DNA of 64,000 nt from Nocardioides daeguensis (GTDB taxonomy: Bacteria > Actinomycetota > Actinomycetes > Propionibacteriales > Nocardioidaceae). The translations under genes were made by a program, and so were the position numbers. The notes under the pieces were generated by a model. It did no database searches. It had not been told where the DNA came from and worked only from the letters and a program-made list of their open reading frames with translations. This document shows, piece by piece, positions 1 to 9,140 of this stretch; position 1 is the first letter of the stretch, and each line of letters begins with the position of its first letter. Location of the stretch: NCBI RefSeq assembly GCF_019192965.1, contig NZ_JAHTKU010000004.1, positions 186,001-250,000 of the forward strand. The letters are read 5' to 3'.

Positions 1-989
1 AGCACCTTGAGGCTGAGCGCGAGCATGAGCGGCTCGACGACGTCCCACGCCTCGCCCAGCACGGCATGGCCGAGGACGTCCGGCAAGAACACCAGCACGA
101 CGAGGTTCAGGACGCCGACGGCCGTCGCGATCGCGATCGCCCGTCGGACGTGGTGCCACACCGCCCGCGGATCGGTCCGCTCCCGGGCGATGTCCGCCGC
201 CGCGGAGATCCCGACCGCCATCTGGACGGCGGTGCTGGGCGCGCCGAGGAGGGTCGCCGCCCGGAACGCGGCGACCGCGAGCGGCCCGCTGAACAGCGTC
301 ATCAGCGACGCGGTCGCGAGCGCCGTACCGCTGGCGGCGAGACCGCTCACCGTCGAGCGCCAGGAGAAGTCCCAGCGCTCGCGGAGCCAGCGCACGCCCC
401 CGCCGGTCGGCGCGCCGCACTGCACGAAGACCCACAGCGAGGCGATGACGCCGGAGCCGGTCCAGGCGGCGATCAGCCAGGTCAGCGAGTCCAGGCCCGC
501 CGCACGGGTCCCGATCAGGCCGACGGGCAGCAGCAGGAACCAGATCCCGTCGAGGACGACGGCGCCGCCGGGGCGCTGCCGGGCGATCGCGAGATAGCGA
601 CCGACGTCGTGCAGCACCAGGAAGGGCAGCGCCAGGCCGAACACGAGAATCGGCCCGCCCATCGCGCTGTCGGACGACACCAGCGCCAGGCCGGCGGCCG
701 AGCACAGCGCGCCGGCACCGATGCCGAGGACCAGCGTGGAGCCCAGGATCGCGCCGGGGCGGGCGTCGACGTCCTCGGGGTGCACGACCGCGGTGGTCGC
801 GATCAGGCTGCGGAACACCACCTGCGCGACGGTGTAGACCATCACCACCAGGCTGAAGCGGCCGAAGTCGATCGGCTCGAACGCGTGCGCGACCCAGATC
901 AGGGCGGCGATGTTCGACAGGCTCGACAGGATCTGGTCGACCGTGACGAGGCTCAACCGACGGTTCGCGGAGCCTTCCTGGGCGGTCAT
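1..989 (-). CDS. Polysaccharide flippase (Wzx/MATE-type), 3' end beyond window
   Basis: The reverse strand is open from an ATG at 989 to the window edge (329 codons, no stop), starting MTAQEGSANRRLSLVTVDQI. The product is very hydrophobic, with successive membrane segments (for example LVTVDQILSSLSNIAALIWV, FSLVVMVYTVAQVVF, LASLMTLFSGPLAVAAF-like stretches) separated by short Arg-rich loops, as in oligosaccharide flippases of the MVF/MATE superfamily. Such proteins move lipid-linked glycan units across the membrane. It is divergent from the SGNH-like pair at 1.1 kb and heads the polysaccharide locus. No clear ribosome binding site precedes the ATG. Family assignment rests on hydropathy pattern and context, so the substrate is unknown. 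The C-terminal part is missing from the window. Confidence 0.8.
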   Translation of the reverse strand, partial: MTAQEGSANRRLSLVTVDQILSSLSNIAALIWVAHAFEPIDFGRFSLVVMVYTVAQVVFRSLIATTAVVHPEDVDARPGAILGSTLVLGIGAGALCSAAGLALVSSDSAMGGPILVFGLALPFLVLHDVGRYLAIARQRPGGAVVLDGIWFLLLPVGLIGTRAAGLDSLTWLIAAWTGSGVIASLWVFVQCGAPTGGGVRWLRERWDFSWRSTVSGLAASGTALATASLMTLFSGPLAVAAFRAATLLGAPSTAVQMAVGISAAADIARERTDPRAVWHHVRRAIAIATAVGVLNLVVLVFLPDVLGHAVLGEAWDVVEPLMLALSLKV

Positions 990-1092
990 CGGCGACGCAG
1001 CCTGTTGCCGGGGGGAAGCACGGGCCAGATCATTGCACGCAGCAGGCAGGGCCGTGCCGGTAACGACAATCCCCCACATCCGTTGTGTCATC

Positions 1093-2082
1093 GTGACCAC
1101 CGTGGCCCTCAGTTCCGCACTCCACCGAGCACAGGGCTCGGTGCGCGTGCAGCGTCAGCTCAGCAAGATCCGCCGGCTCCGCAGCCGGATGATCGACGTG
1201 CCACTGCGCCAGGTCGAGCAGGCCCGGCGTCGCCTCGAGACCGAGGACGTGGACGTGCTGGTGCTCGGCGACAGCTCCACGCTGTGCTGGTCGCTGCGCG
1301 ACACCGACCGCACCCGGCTGCCGGAGCTGCTCGGCCAGCGCCTCGGCAACGTCGTCAACCTCGCCGGCCCCGGCTTCGGCGCCCCCATCCACAGCGAGGC
1401 GGTCCGGCTGCTGACCGCGCTGGACCGCCGCCCGAAGGCGGTCGTGTTCACGCTCGCGCTGCGCACCAGCACCGCGACCCACATCGTCGCCGACCCGATC
1501 ACCGGCTACCACCGCTCGCTGGCCGCGATGGCCAAGGTGCCCGGCGCCCACCGCAAGGTCCGCTACGTCGGGCGCGGCGGCGCGGTCGCCACCGACGAGG
1601 AGCGCGACGTCTTCCTCGCCCACCCCGTCGAGAGCCGGTGGAACGGCCTGCGCACCATCGGCTGGTACCGCGAGCAGCTGGTCGGCACCGGCATGGCGCC
1701 GTGGCCGATCGAGCTGGAGCGGCTCCGCTTCGACTACTTCTACGGCGAGCAGCTGCGCGCCGACAGCCCGCGCCTCGACGCGCTCACGACACTGGCCCGT
1801 CGCCTGGAGGAATACGGCGTCCCGGCCGTCGGCGTGTGGACCCGGCCTCCGATGCAGCGCGGCGAGATGCACTTCCCCGGCGAGTTCGAGGCGCACGTCC
1901 GCTCCCACAAGGCGCTCCAGGACGACGCCCTCGCCCGCGGTTCCTCCTCGATCGGTCCGATGCTCGACATCCACCTCGAGGACGAGGACTTCGAGGACAG
2001 CTTCAACGCGACCGAGCACTTCGCCTACGAGGGCCGGGTCAAGTACGCCGACGCGATCGCCGACGCGGTGCGCTCGCGGTGA
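1093..2082 (+). CDS. SGNH/GDSL-like protein, polysaccharide locus
   Basis: A 329-aa product. Around residues 56-62 it carries VLVLGDSS, which resembles block I of SGNH hydrolases (GDS with nucleophile Ser). It is followed by LVNLAGPGFG-like and VVFTLALRTS-like strands of an alpha/beta fold. SGNH proteins in glycan loci are usually O-acetyltransferases or esterases acting on the polymer. The downstream gene overlaps it by 4 nt (GTGA) and is a second SGNH-like protein, so the two are probably translationally coupled partners. The start is uncertain: GTG 1093 is chosen because a GACAAT-like -10 lies just upstream, while GTG 1141 has an AGGG in front. The open frame extends to 910 but would then overlap the divergent flippase. 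Specific reaction unknown. Confidence 0.75.
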   Translation: MTTVALSSALHRAQGSVRVQRQLSKIRRLRSRMIDVPLRQVEQARRRLETEDVDVLVLGDSSTLCWSLRDTDRTRLPELLGQRLGNVVNLAGPGFGAPIHSEAVRLLTALDRRPKAVVFTLALRTSTATHIVADPITGYHRSLAAMAKVPGAHRKVRYVGRGGAVATDEERDVFLAHPVESRWNGLRTIGWYREQLVGTGMAPWPIELERLRFDYFYGEQLRADSPRLDALTTLARRLEEYGVPAVGVWTRPPMQRGEMHFPGEFEAHVRSHKALQDDALARGSSSIGPMLDIHLEDEDFEDSFNATEHFAYEGRVKYADAIADAVRSR

Positions 2083-2816
2083 ACGCCGCCTCCCTGCGCG
2101 CGTTCCTCCGGCTGCGCCGGGCCCGGCTGCGCGGCTGGATCGCGCTGTTCCGGCTGCTGCTCGCCGCCCTGCGCGGCCAGGTCGACGAGGTGTGGGTCGG
2201 CGACTCGCACTCGGTCACCTTCAACACCGAGCACTCGCCCCTGCCCGGCATCCTCCGCACCGGGGAGCGCCGCTGGACCTGGCACCTGGGCCCGCGCGTC
2301 ATGTACTCCATCGCCCGCGACGACTTCCCGCCCACGCTGCGGCGCACCGCACGCCTGATCGCCCGCATCCCCGGCGCCCGCGACGCCGCCTGGTTCTTCT
2401 CGTTCGGCGAGATCGACATCCGCTGCCACCTCGCCCCGCGCCTGACCCAGGGCGCGGACGTGGGCTTCGTGTCGTCGTACGTCGAGCGCGTGCAGGGCCT
2501 GGTCGAGCGCCTCGGCACCCCGGTGGGCACCATCGTCGTACCGGTCCCGCCGTGCCTGGACAGCTACGACCACGCCGCCTTCCCCGTCGCCGGCTCCCCC
2601 GAGGAACGCCTCGCCGCCCACCGGGCCGTCCGCTCGGCACTCACCCTCGCCGTCAGCGCCGCCCCCGCGCACCCGCCGCTGCGGCTGCTCGACATGACCG
2701 ACGCGTTGGCCGGCCCGGACGGACTGATGCGCGACGAGCTCACCGACGACGGCTGCCACACCAACGCCGCCGGCCGGGACGTCGCCCGCCGGGCCGTCGC
2801 CACCCTGCTCCCCTGA
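2079..2816 (+). CDS. Second SGNH-like protein, coupled to the preceding gene
   Basis: The GTG start at 2079 overlaps the stop of the previous gene. The 245-aa product has a basic, hydrophobic N-terminal helix (residues 8-30). It then has VWVGDSHS (GDSH at 41-44), FGEIDIRCH at 110-117 and a C-terminal DGCHTN (His 227). This matches the SGNH layout of an N-terminal GDS, a central motif and a C-terminal D-x-x-H. It may be an acyl-modifying enzyme or esterase for the surface glycan. Pairing of two different SGNH-like proteins suggests they act on the same polymer. The 3' side runs into an intergenic repeat cluster. Substrate cannot be told from sequence. Confidence 0.72.
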   Translation: MNAASLRAFLRLRRARLRGWIALFRLLLAALRGQVDEVWVGDSHSVTFNTEHSPLPGILRTGERRWTWHLGPRVMYSIARDDFPPTLRRTARLIARIPGARDAAWFFSFGEIDIRCHLAPRLTQGADVGFVSSYVERVQGLVERLGTPVGTIVVPVPPCLDSYDHAAFPVAGSPEERLAAHRAVRSALTLAVSAAPAHPPLRLLDMTDALAGPDGLMRDELTDDGCHTNAAGRDVARRAVATLLP

Positions 2817-2819
2817 TCC

Positions 2820-2981
2820 GCCCGCGGCCGAGCCCCCTCCGACCACGATTCCGCGAGGCTCCCGCGGCCAGGTACCGGCAGCGGGCCCGGAGGTTTCGAG
2901 GCTCCTCGCTAGCGCTCGTCGCACCTCAACCACCGGGAGGGCTCGCTAGCGCTCGTCGCACCTCAACCACCGGGAGGGCTG
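2820..2981. repeat. Intergenic repeat cluster, left of GIY-YIG gene
   Basis: This stretch contains a block (CCGCGAGGCTCCCGCGGCCA, then CGGGCCCGGAGGTTTCGAGG) followed by two copies of a unit with core CTCGCTAGCGCTCGTCGCAC and CTCAACCACCGGGAGG. The same blocks recur on the other side of the GIY-YIG gene at 3381-3770, partly inverted. No coding signal is seen. Confidence 0.85.
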
Positions 2982-3308
2982 TCAACCATCCGCAGCGCTG
3001 TCGGACTCGGCTTCCCGGCGCTGGACAGCAGCCCGGCGGGAGAGACCGGGCAACGCGGTGTAGTCGTCGCGGATCAGGGCCTCCCGCTTCTTCCGGCTCC
3101 AGCCCTGGACCCGCTTCTCGAAGAGGTAGGCGTCCTCGATCCTGTCGAACCAGGCACTCCAGACCAACGCGACCGGACGCCGCCGACGCGTGTAGGTGGC
3201 GCCCAGCTCGTCGCTGTGGTTGTGCTGCCACAGCCGGGCGTCGATGTCCCACGTGCTGCCGACGTAGTAGGAGTCGTCGGAGCAACGAACGATGTAGGTC
3301 CACGGCAT
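2982..3308 (-). CDS. Stand-alone GIY-YIG nuclease-superfamily protein
   Basis: A 108-aa product from ATG 3308. Its N terminus, MPWTYIVRCSDDSYYVGST, is the GIY-YIG strand pair (YIV ... YVG). Asn/His and Arg follow in WQHNHSDELGATYTRRRRPV, and a Glu is present in YLFEKRVQGWSRKK. This is the single-domain group related to the UvrC N-terminal nuclease (UPF0213-like), usually 80-110 aa and biochemically poorly defined. The open frame extends upstream into repeat DNA, but the family normally starts at this Met. It is enclosed on both sides by copies of one repeat family, which is unusual and hints at a link between nuclease and repeats. Membership is clear; the cellular role is not. Confidence 0.85.
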   Translation of the reverse strand: MPWTYIVRCSDDSYYVGSTWDIDARLWQHNHSDELGATYTRRRRPVALVWSAWFDRIEDAYLFEKRVQGWSRKKREALIRDDYTALPGLSRRAAVQRREAESDSAADG

Positions 3309-3380
3309 GACTGTCCGTGCCACGGCGCGATGCCCACCAAACAGCACTCCACGCGCCCTGTGGACAAGAGCGGCAGTGCC

Positions 3381-3770
3381 GGTGGTTGAGGTGCGAGGCC
3401 GCCCGCGGCCGAGCCCCCTCCGGTGGTTGAGGTGCGAGGCCGCCCGCGGCCGAGCCCCCTCCGGTGGTTGAGGTGCGAGGCCGCCCGCGGCCGAGCCTCG
3501 AAACCACCGACCGTGATTCCGCGAGGCTCCCGCGGCCAAGTACCAGCAGCGGGCCCGGAGGTTTCGAGGCTCCTCGCTAGCGCTCGTCACACCTCAACCA
3601 CCGGGGAGGCCCTCGCTAGCGCTCGTCACACCTCAACCACCGGGACAGGCACCACGGTCAAGTACCGGCAGCAGGCCCGGAGGTTTCGAGGCTCCTCGCT
3701 AGCGCTCGTCACACCTCAACCACCGGGGAAGCCTCGCTAGCGCTCGTCGCACCTCAACCACCGGGAGGTT
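3381..3770. repeat. Repeat array right of GIY-YIG gene (41-bp tandem plus larger block)
   Basis: This fills a gene-free stretch of about 460 bases (3309-3770). Three near-identical copies of a 41-bp unit (starting GGTGGTTGAGGTGCGAGG) begin at 3381, 3422 and 3463. From about 3510 come two copies of a larger block containing GGAGGTTTCGAGGCTCC, the CTCGCTAGCGCTCGTCACAC core and CTCAACCACCGGG. Cores recur near 3577, 3613, 3695 and 3735. Units face both ways, so the region can form long stems. The 73 bases 3309-3380 contain no recognisable signal. Confidence 0.9.
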
Positions 3771-4664
3771 TCAGGCCAGCGGGTCGGGTACCAGGTCGGT
3801 GATCGCCTTCAGGCCGTCGGCGTCGTCGCGATGGACGACGGCGACGTCCCAGTAGATCCGGGAGCGGGCGCGGCCGCCGGGGACGTCGTCGAGGACCCGG
3901 GCCTGCTGGGCGATGCGGTCGGTGGTGGTGCGGCCGACGACGAGGCCGCCGTTGTCCCAGACCGCGACGTGCTCGTAGCCGAGCTCGGCGAGGCGGGTCC
4001 AGACCGCGTCGGGGTCGAAGCCGGCGAGGCGGGTCAGGTAGGGGTCGTACTCGAAGAAGAGGACCGGCTGGGCGTCGTGCCAGGCCTCGGCGATCGCGGG
4101 GACCAGGTTGACGTCGTACCCGTCGGTGTCGGACTTGACCAGGCGCAGCCGCTCGAAGTCCGGGTGATCGGTGCGCAGCGAGGTCGGCGAGACCGTGGGC
4201 ATGGCGTCGCCGGTGGCGCCCTCGACGAAGCGGGTGGTGCCGCCGGTGCGGACCGCGGTGGTGCCGCTGTCGGCGCCGTCGACGGTCAGCAGCGCCTCGA
4301 CGACGGTGACCCGGGCATCGCGGTCGACGTTGCGGTGGAGGAAGTCGAGGTAGGCCTTGTCGGCCTCGATGCACAGCACCTTGCCGTCGGCGGCGTTGAG
4401 GATCTGTACGGCGGAGTCGCCGACGTTGGCGCCGACGTCGAGGACCGTCAGGGGGCCGGTGGCGGCGAGCAGGCGGCCCAGCTCGACGAGGTTCTGCCCG
4501 TACGTCGGCTGCCACACCGCGTAGTCCGGAAGGCGGTGGGACCAGGGCAGGACGAGCTCGACGCCCTGGACCTGGCGCACCACGGGACGGAACGGGAAGC
4601 GGTCACGGACGACCCATCCGATGCGTCGCTTGGCGGTGGAAGCAAGGGTTCCGAGTCCGGTCAC
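3771..4664 (-). CDS. FkbM-family methyltransferase
   Basis: A 297-aa product from GTG 4664. Motif I of a class I SAM-dependent methyltransferase, VLDVGANVGDS, lies at 74-84. It is followed by the FkbM-type VLCIEADKAYLDFLHRN and the C-terminal LVKSDTDGYDVNLVPA segment (SDTDGYD replaces the usual IDVEGYE). FkbM enzymes O-methylate sugars or polyketides; here a sugar of the surface glycan is the likely target. A leaderless promoter fits: TAGGGT ends 7 nt before the GTG. Convergent with the repeat array and the same strand as the downstream gmd gene, but separately promoted. Acceptor unknown. Confidence 0.88.
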   Translation of the reverse strand: MTGLGTLASTAKRRIGWVVRDRFPFRPVVRQVQGVELVLPWSHRLPDYAVWQPTYGQNLVELGRLLAATGPLTVLDVGANVGDSAVQILNAADGKVLCIEADKAYLDFLHRNVDRDARVTVVEALLTVDGADSGTTAVRTGGTTRFVEGATGDAMPTVSPTSLRTDHPDFERLRLVKSDTDGYDVNLVPAIAEAWHDAQPVLFFEYDPYLTRLAGFDPDAVWTRLAELGYEHVAVWDNGGLVVGRTTTDRIAQQARVLDDVPGGRARSRIYWDVAVVHRDDADGLKAITDLVPDPLA

Positions 4665-4758
4665 GCGCGGAACCCTAGCGCTCCCGGCGGGCTCGCACGC
4701 CGGGTCGCCACAATTGCCGGCCCGTCGGTCGAGCGCACCGGAGAAGCCGCCCGCGTGG

Positions 4759-5754
4759 TCAGTCGGCGAGCTCGCGCTTGTGTCGGACCAGCCGGCCGAG
4801 GTGCTCGACGTCGGCGTCGACCATCAGCTCGGCGAGTGCCTTGGCGTCGGTGCCGGCCTTCCAGCCGAGGACGTCGTGCGCCTTCGAGGCGTCGCCGATC
4901 AGGGCGTCGACCTCGGTGGGTCGCTCGAAGTTCTTGTCGTAGCGGACGTGGTCCTCCCAGTCCAGCCCCGCGTGGGCGAAGGCGTACTGGCAGAACTCAC
5001 GGACCGTCGTACCGATGCCGGTGGCGAGCACGTAGTCCTGCGGCTCGTCGTGCTGCAGCATCCGCCACATGCCCTCGACGTACTCCGGTGCATAGCCCCA
5101 GTCGCGCACGGCCTCGAGGTTGCCGAGGTCGAGGTGGTCGGTGATGCCGAGCTTGATCGAGGCGACACCGAGGGTGATCTTGCGGGTCACGAAGCTCTCG
5201 CCGCGCCGCGGCGACTCGTGGTTGAACAGGATCCCGGAGACCGCGAACAGGTCGTAGGCCTCGCGGTAGTTGACGGTCACCCAGTGCGAGTAGAGCTTCG
5301 CGGCGCCGTACGGCGAGCGCGGGTAGAACACCGTCGACTCGTTCTGCGGCGGCGGGGTCGCGCCGAACATCTCGGACGTGGACGCCTGGTAGAACCGGCA
5401 GTCCAGCTTGGCCGCGCGGATCGCCTCGAGCAGCCGCAGCGTGCCGACGGCGTCGGTCGAGGCGGTGTACTCGGGCAGCTCGAAGGAGACCTTCACGTGG
5501 CTCTGGGCGCCGAGGTTGTAGACCTCGTGCGGCTCGATGTCGCGCAGCTGGTTGCTCAGGCTCACCCCGTCGGTGAGGTCGCCGTAGTGCAGGTGGAGGT
5601 CCGCGGTGCCGTGGAGGTGGTCGATCCGGCTGCGGTTCAGCGTCGAGGACCGTCGGACCAGTCCGTGCACCTCGTAGCCCTTGCCGAGAAGGAGCTCGGC
5701 GAGGTAGGAGCCGTCCTGGCCGGTGATCCCGGTGATGAGTGCGCGCTTGGTCAC
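4759..5754 (-). CDS. gmd: GDP-mannose 4,6-dehydratase
   Basis: A 331-aa product from GTG 5754. It is a short-chain dehydrogenase with N-terminal [20 protein letters not shown] (NADP-binding glycine motif, Gmd style), the RRSS loop, YNLGAQSHV, catalytic STSEMFG, the SPYGAAKLY YxxxK pair and the Gmd signature [17 protein letters not shown]. It converts GDP-D-mannose to GDP-4-keto-6-deoxy-mannose, precursor of GDP-fucose, rhamnose or perosamine. Length is normal for the family (about 330-370). The frame is open far upstream, but homology begins at this GTG. It is divergent from the glycosyltransferase at 5779, with only 24 bp between start codons. A diverged paralogue lies at 7841-8824. Confidence 0.95.
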   Translation of the reverse strand: MTKRALITGITGQDGSYLAELLLGKGYEVHGLVRRSSTLNRSRIDHLHGTADLHLHYGDLTDGVSLSNQLRDIEPHEVYNLGAQSHVKVSFELPEYTASTDAVGTLRLLEAIRAAKLDCRFYQASTSEMFGATPPPQNESTVFYPRSPYGAAKLYSHWVTVNYREAYDLFAVSGILFNHESPRRGESFVTRKITLGVASIKLGITDHLDLGNLEAVRDWGYAPEYVEGMWRMLQHDEPQDYVLATGIGTTVREFCQYAFAHAGLDWEDHVRYDKNFERPTEVDALIGDASKAHDVLGWKAGTDAKALAELMVDADVEHLGRLVRHKRELAD

Positions 5755-5778
5755 GGGGGCACAGTATCGTCGCGCCTC

Positions 5779-6855
5779 GTGCATCTGGTCGTAGATTCCG
5801 TAGTCGTCCGCACCGGAAGCGTGACGATCGTGATGGAACACCTCGTCCGGGCCTGGGCCGAGACCTTCCCGAACGACCGGATCTCGGTGCTCTTCGGCCC
5901 CGAGGGCCAGACGTTCCCGCTCCCCGAGGGCGCGCACGCGGAGGTCCTCGACCAACCGGGCGGCCCGCTCGGCGGCCTGTGGCTGCGTTCGGTGGCGGTA
6001 CGACGCGCCGCGCGCCGCCTGGGTGCGGACGCGGTGCTCGCGGCGGTGCCCGCCAGCGGCCTCCTCGGCTCGCGCAGCCCGCGCGGCGTGATCCTCTACG
6101 ACCTGCGCTTCGAGCTGCGGCCCGAGCAGTTCAGCCGCAAGACCCGGATCGCCCGCAAGGTGTCGTGGCTGTGGAGCCTGCGCCTGGCCGACCGGATCTT
6201 CACCATCTCCGACCGTACGCTGCACGACCTGGCCGACCTGCACCCGTCGCTGTCCGCCCGCGCCGAGACCGCGGCACTCGGGTCCGACCATGCACTTGCC
6301 TGGCCGCAGCCCGACGCCCCGGACCCCGAGCACCCCTACGCCATCGCGTTCGGCCACTACGGCAACAAGAACGCGAACGCCGTGATCGACGGCTGGGCGC
6401 GCTTCTGCGCGGCCCACTCCCCCGAGGCCGACGGCTGGCGGCTGCGCCTGGTCGGGATGGGCGCACGCGACCGGGCCGCGGCCGAGGAGCAGGTGCGCCG
6501 CCTCGGCGTCGGCGACCGGATCGAGCTGATGCCGTGGCTCGACGACGACGCCTTCGCCCGTGCCTTCGCCGGCGCCGGCCTGGTGGTGTTCCCCTCCGAC
6601 TTCGAGGGCTTCGGCCTCCCGGCGGCCGAGGCGATCCGGCTCGGCATCCCGGCCGTGATCTCGACCGACCCCGCGCTGGCCGAGGTGACCGGTGGGCACG
6701 CCGTCACCGCGGCCTCCACCACGCCGGCCGACCTGGCGACGGCGTTCGCGGCCGCGCTCGCGCTCACGCCCGAGCAGCTGGCGGCGGGGCAGGCCTTCGC
6801 GGCGGCGTTCACCTGGCGTCGTACGGCGGCGGTGATCCGGGCCGGTCTTTCCTGA
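5779..6855 (+). CDS. GT4-family glycosyltransferase
   Basis: A 358-aa product from GTG 5779, preceded by TATCGT 8 nt upstream (leaderless type). The GT-B fold is shown by the N-terminal [19 protein letters not shown] segment and the C-terminal donor-site motif [17 protein letters not shown], the E-x7-E signature of GT4 retaining enzymes. The N-terminal half has [10 protein letters not shown] and [10 protein letters not shown], typical of mannosyl or rhamnosyl transferases of this group. It should transfer a nucleotide-activated sugar, plausibly a GDP-sugar made by the neighbouring enzymes, onto the lipid-linked repeat unit. Sugar and acceptor not determinable. Confidence 0.9.
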   Translation: MHLVVDSVVVRTGSVTIVMEHLVRAWAETFPNDRISVLFGPEGQTFPLPEGAHAEVLDQPGGPLGGLWLRSVAVRRAARRLGADAVLAAVPASGLLGSRSPRGVILYDLRFELRPEQFSRKTRIARKVSWLWSLRLADRIFTISDRTLHDLADLHPSLSARAETAALGSDHALAWPQPDAPDPEHPYAIAFGHYGNKNANAVIDGWARFCAAHSPEADGWRLRLVGMGARDRAAAEEQVRRLGVGDRIELMPWLDDDAFARAFAGAGLVVFPSDFEGFGLPAAEAIRLGIPAVISTDPALAEVTGGHAVTAASTTPADLATAFAAALALTPEQLAAGQAFAAAFTWRRTAAVIRAGLS

Positions 6856-6921
6856 CCGGCCCCGCGCCGCCGCTCGAACCCCTAGCCTTGCCCCGACCCG
6901 AACCCTGCCTCGGAGGACTCG

Positions 6922-7821
6922 ATGCCCGTTTGCCCGGCCTGCGCCGGTTCCCGCGTCCGCACCGGCCCGGCCTCCGGCGCCACCGGACGCCAGATCACCG
7001 CGTGCCGCGACTGCGGGGTCCACTACTGGGCCGACCACGAGGCGGCCGAGCGGCAGGAGGCGATCGAGCTCCAGACCGAGCTGACCGCCGAGGGCTACAG
7101 CGACTGGGTCGACATCAAGCGTGAGCAGGCCGGCCCGGAGGCGTGGCGCGACGCGATCACGTGGATCCGCAACGCCCTGCCGAAGGACGCCGGCCGCGGC
7201 GGCGCGCCGGTGATCTACGACGTCGGCGCGGGCGACGGCCACTTCCTGAGCCTGGCCCGTGACGAGGGCGGCTTCGCCGTCACGGGCAACGAGATCGCCA
7301 AGGGCGCCGTCGAGCTCGCCAAGGAGCGCTACGACGTCGACCTCGACCTCGGCGTGCTCGAGGACCTCGGTCACGTCGAGGACGGCGACGCCGCCACGCT
7401 GTGGTGCGTGCTCGCCCACGTCCCGGACGGCGACCAGCTGCTGAGCGAGGTGCACACGATGCTGCGGCCCGGCGGGGTGCTGTTCCTGCAGACGCCGCAC
7501 TGGACGGCCGCCGACGGCGCCGCGCTCGGCGTCAAGAACCTGACCCGGGGCCGGGTCGCGAAGGTGCCGGACCGCCGGATCGCCCAGCACCACTGGATCC
7601 TGCACACCCGCCGCAGCATCACGGCCCAGCTCAACCGGCTCGGCTTCGTCGACGTCGTGGCCGAGCCCAAGCTGCGCTACACGCTGACCTCGCGCGCCTA
7701 CTTCGCGTCGATGAACCCGCCGCAGTGGACCATCGGTCCCGCCTCCTGGCTGCTCGACAAGGCCGTCGCCAGCCGGCTCGCGCCGCGGATCGTGCTGGAC
7801 GTCCGGGCCCGCAAGGGCTGA
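6922..7821 (+). CDS. Class I SAM methyltransferase with N-terminal zinc-ribbon-like motif
   Basis: A 299-aa product from ATG 6922, with GGAGG about 8 nt upstream. The N terminus has two CxxC pairs (CPACAGS at 4-7 and CRDCGVHYW near 34), as in the C-methyltransferase-like family that carries a zinc ribbon. The SAM domain has [16 protein letters not shown] (motif I), the acidic [12 protein letters not shown] segment and [15 protein letters not shown] (methionine replaced at the usual D-V-L-E-H position). It is followed by [15 protein letters not shown] (post-II). It sits in the polysaccharide locus after the GT4 gene, so sugar methylation is the likely job. Acceptor unknown. Confidence 0.87.
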   Translation: MPVCPACAGSRVRTGPASGATGRQITACRDCGVHYWADHEAAERQEAIELQTELTAEGYSDWVDIKREQAGPEAWRDAITWIRNALPKDAGRGGAPVIYDVGAGDGHFLSLARDEGGFAVTGNEIAKGAVELAKERYDVDLDLGVLEDLGHVEDGDAATLWCVLAHVPDGDQLLSEVHTMLRPGGVLFLQTPHWTAADGAALGVKNLTRGRVAKVPDRRIAQHHWILHTRRSITAQLNRLGFVDVVAEPKLRYTLTSRAYFASMNPPQWTIGPASWLLDKAVASRLAPRIVLDVRARKG

Positions 7822-7840
7822 TCCCGGGCGCCGGGCCGGC

Positions 7841-8824
7841 TCAGGCCCGGATGCCCGTCGGCAGGAGGTAGTCGACCGCCTCCGGCACGCCGCTGCGCAG
7901 CCGCTCGAGGTCGACGCGCACCATGTGCTCGACCAGGGCGTGGAAGCCGACCTGTGCCCGCCAGCCGAGCGCGGCCGCGGCCGGTTCGGGGTCGGCGACG
8001 AACACCGAGGTGTCGGAGGGCCGGAGCAACGCGGGGTCCTGGACGACGCGGTCGCCGGGCTCGCCCAGGCCGGCGGCGGCGAACGCCTGCTCGAGCAGGT
8101 CCTGCAGGGAGTGCGCCCGACCGGTGCCCAGCGGGAGGTCGAGCGGCACGTCGTGGGCGAGCTGGAGCCGCATCGCCTCGACGTACTCGCCGGCGAAGCC
8201 CCAGTCGCGGCGTACGTCGAGGTTGCCGAGGCTGACCGTGTCGCGCAGGCCGAGCGCGATCTCGGCAGCGCTGAGCGTGATCTTGCGGGTGACGAAGCGC
8301 GTCGACCGCAGGGGGCTCTCGTGGTTGTGGAGCACGCCGCAGACCGCGAACAGGTCGTGGTCGGCCCGCGCCCGGCGGACCACCTCGTCGGCCGCGGCCT
8401 TGGCCCGGGCGTAGGGGCTGTCGGCGGCGCTGCCGTGCACCTCCGCGGAGGAGGCCTGGAACAGGCGGGCGTCGTGGCCGCGCTCGGCGCGCAGCCGGAG
8501 CAGCGCGGTGACCAGGTGCTCGACGGGCGCGGCGTTGGTGGCCGCGGTCAGCTCCGGCTCCTCCCAGCTGCGTCCGACCGAGCTCAGCGCGGCGAGGTTG
8601 TAGACCTCGTCGGGCTCGACTGCGGCGACCAGCGCCTCGAGCGCCGCGCCGTCACGGACGTCGAGGGGGCGCAGGTCGACCCCGTCGAGGTAGACCCGGC
8701 GCGGGTCGTCGGCGCCGAACCCGGGCGCGACGGTCCCGACGACTGCAGTGCCGGCGGCGCGGAGGGAGCGCGCGAGATAGATCCCGTCCTGCCCCGCGAC
8801 ACCGGTGACGAGGGCGGTACGCAC
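7841..8824 (-). CDS. Diverged GDP-mannose 4,6-dehydratase-like SDR enzyme
   Basis: A 327-aa product starting at GTG 8824. It has [20 protein letters not shown] (nucleotide-binding motif), [29 protein letters not shown] (YxxxK) and a clear relic of the Gmd signature, [17 protein letters not shown]. The active-site Thr/Ser triad region is kept but the sequence is far from the true Gmd at 4759. It may act on a different GDP-hexose, or perform the following reductase/epimerase step. The start is supported by a TAGGGT -10 exactly 7 nt upstream. That hexamer overlaps the outer edge of the 166-bp MITE-like element, so the element may supply the -35 side of its promoter. Confidence 0.85.
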   Translation of the reverse strand: MRTALVTGVAGQDGIYLARSLRAAGTAVVGTVAPGFGADDPRRVYLDGVDLRPLDVRDGAALEALVAAVEPDEVYNLAALSSVGRSWEEPELTAATNAAPVEHLVTALLRLRAERGHDARLFQASSAEVHGSAADSPYARAKAAADEVVRRARADHDLFAVCGVLHNHESPLRSTRFVTRKITLSAAEIALGLRDTVSLGNLDVRRDWGFAGEYVEAMRLQLAHDVPLDLPLGTGRAHSLQDLLEQAFAAAGLGEPGDRVVQDPALLRPSDTSVFVADPEPAAAALGWRAQVGFHALVEHMVRVDLERLRSGVPEAVDYLLPTGIRA

Positions 8825-8834
8825 GCCCCTCACC

Positions 8835-9000
8835 CTAGGGCGTGTCTCCCAAGTGAGCGCCGTCGCGAGCGGCGTTTGCGGCCGATCTGGCAAGGCGGCG
8901 GAGCGAAGTCGTGCCGGATCGCCCTTCGAGCGACGCCAACGCCGCCAGATCGAGTCGGAAACGTCGCGGAGCAGGCGGGGACTTGGGAGACACGCCCTAG
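8835..9000. mobile_element. MITE-like element with perfect 20-bp terminal inverted repeats
   Basis: The left end 8835-8854 (CTAGGGCGTGTCTCCCAAGT) is repeated exactly in reverse complement at 8981-9000. The 166-bp body is non-coding and contains a second, imperfect inverted pair (GCCGATCTGGC near 8881, GCCAGATCGAG near 8943). The outer CTAG could be a palindromic target duplication, as seen with some IS5-type elements (TA or CTAG targets). No transposase is present, so it would have to be moved in trans. It sits between two divergent sugar-nucleotide genes. The rest of the gap (9001-9140) holds only the promoter region of the next gene. Confidence 0.75.
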
Positions 9001-9140
9001 TGGGCCGCGCCGGACCGGGCCCTTGGTCCCGACTTCGCACGGTCGTCGACAAACGCCGACGCCAGGGCGTGACGCCCCCGGTCGCATCTCGTTGGTCACA
9101 CGACGCTGGGGGGCGGATCCAATCGACATGAGGAGTGCGC

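Noticed and set aside
66..2078. Plus-strand open frame covering the flippase and first SGNH gene
   Set aside because: The product is low-complexity Arg/Pro/Asp sequence. The reverse strand (1-989) and another frame (1093-2082) encode coherent proteins. Only its last part (2079-2816) is a real gene.
3381..3503. Possible CRISPR array (41-bp units)
   Set aside because: The units are directly adjacent with no spacers, and no cas genes are nearby.
5755..7605. Upstream extension of the gmd frame
   Set aside because: It is antisense to the GT4 and methyltransferase genes and has no family similarity; Gmd homology starts at 5754.
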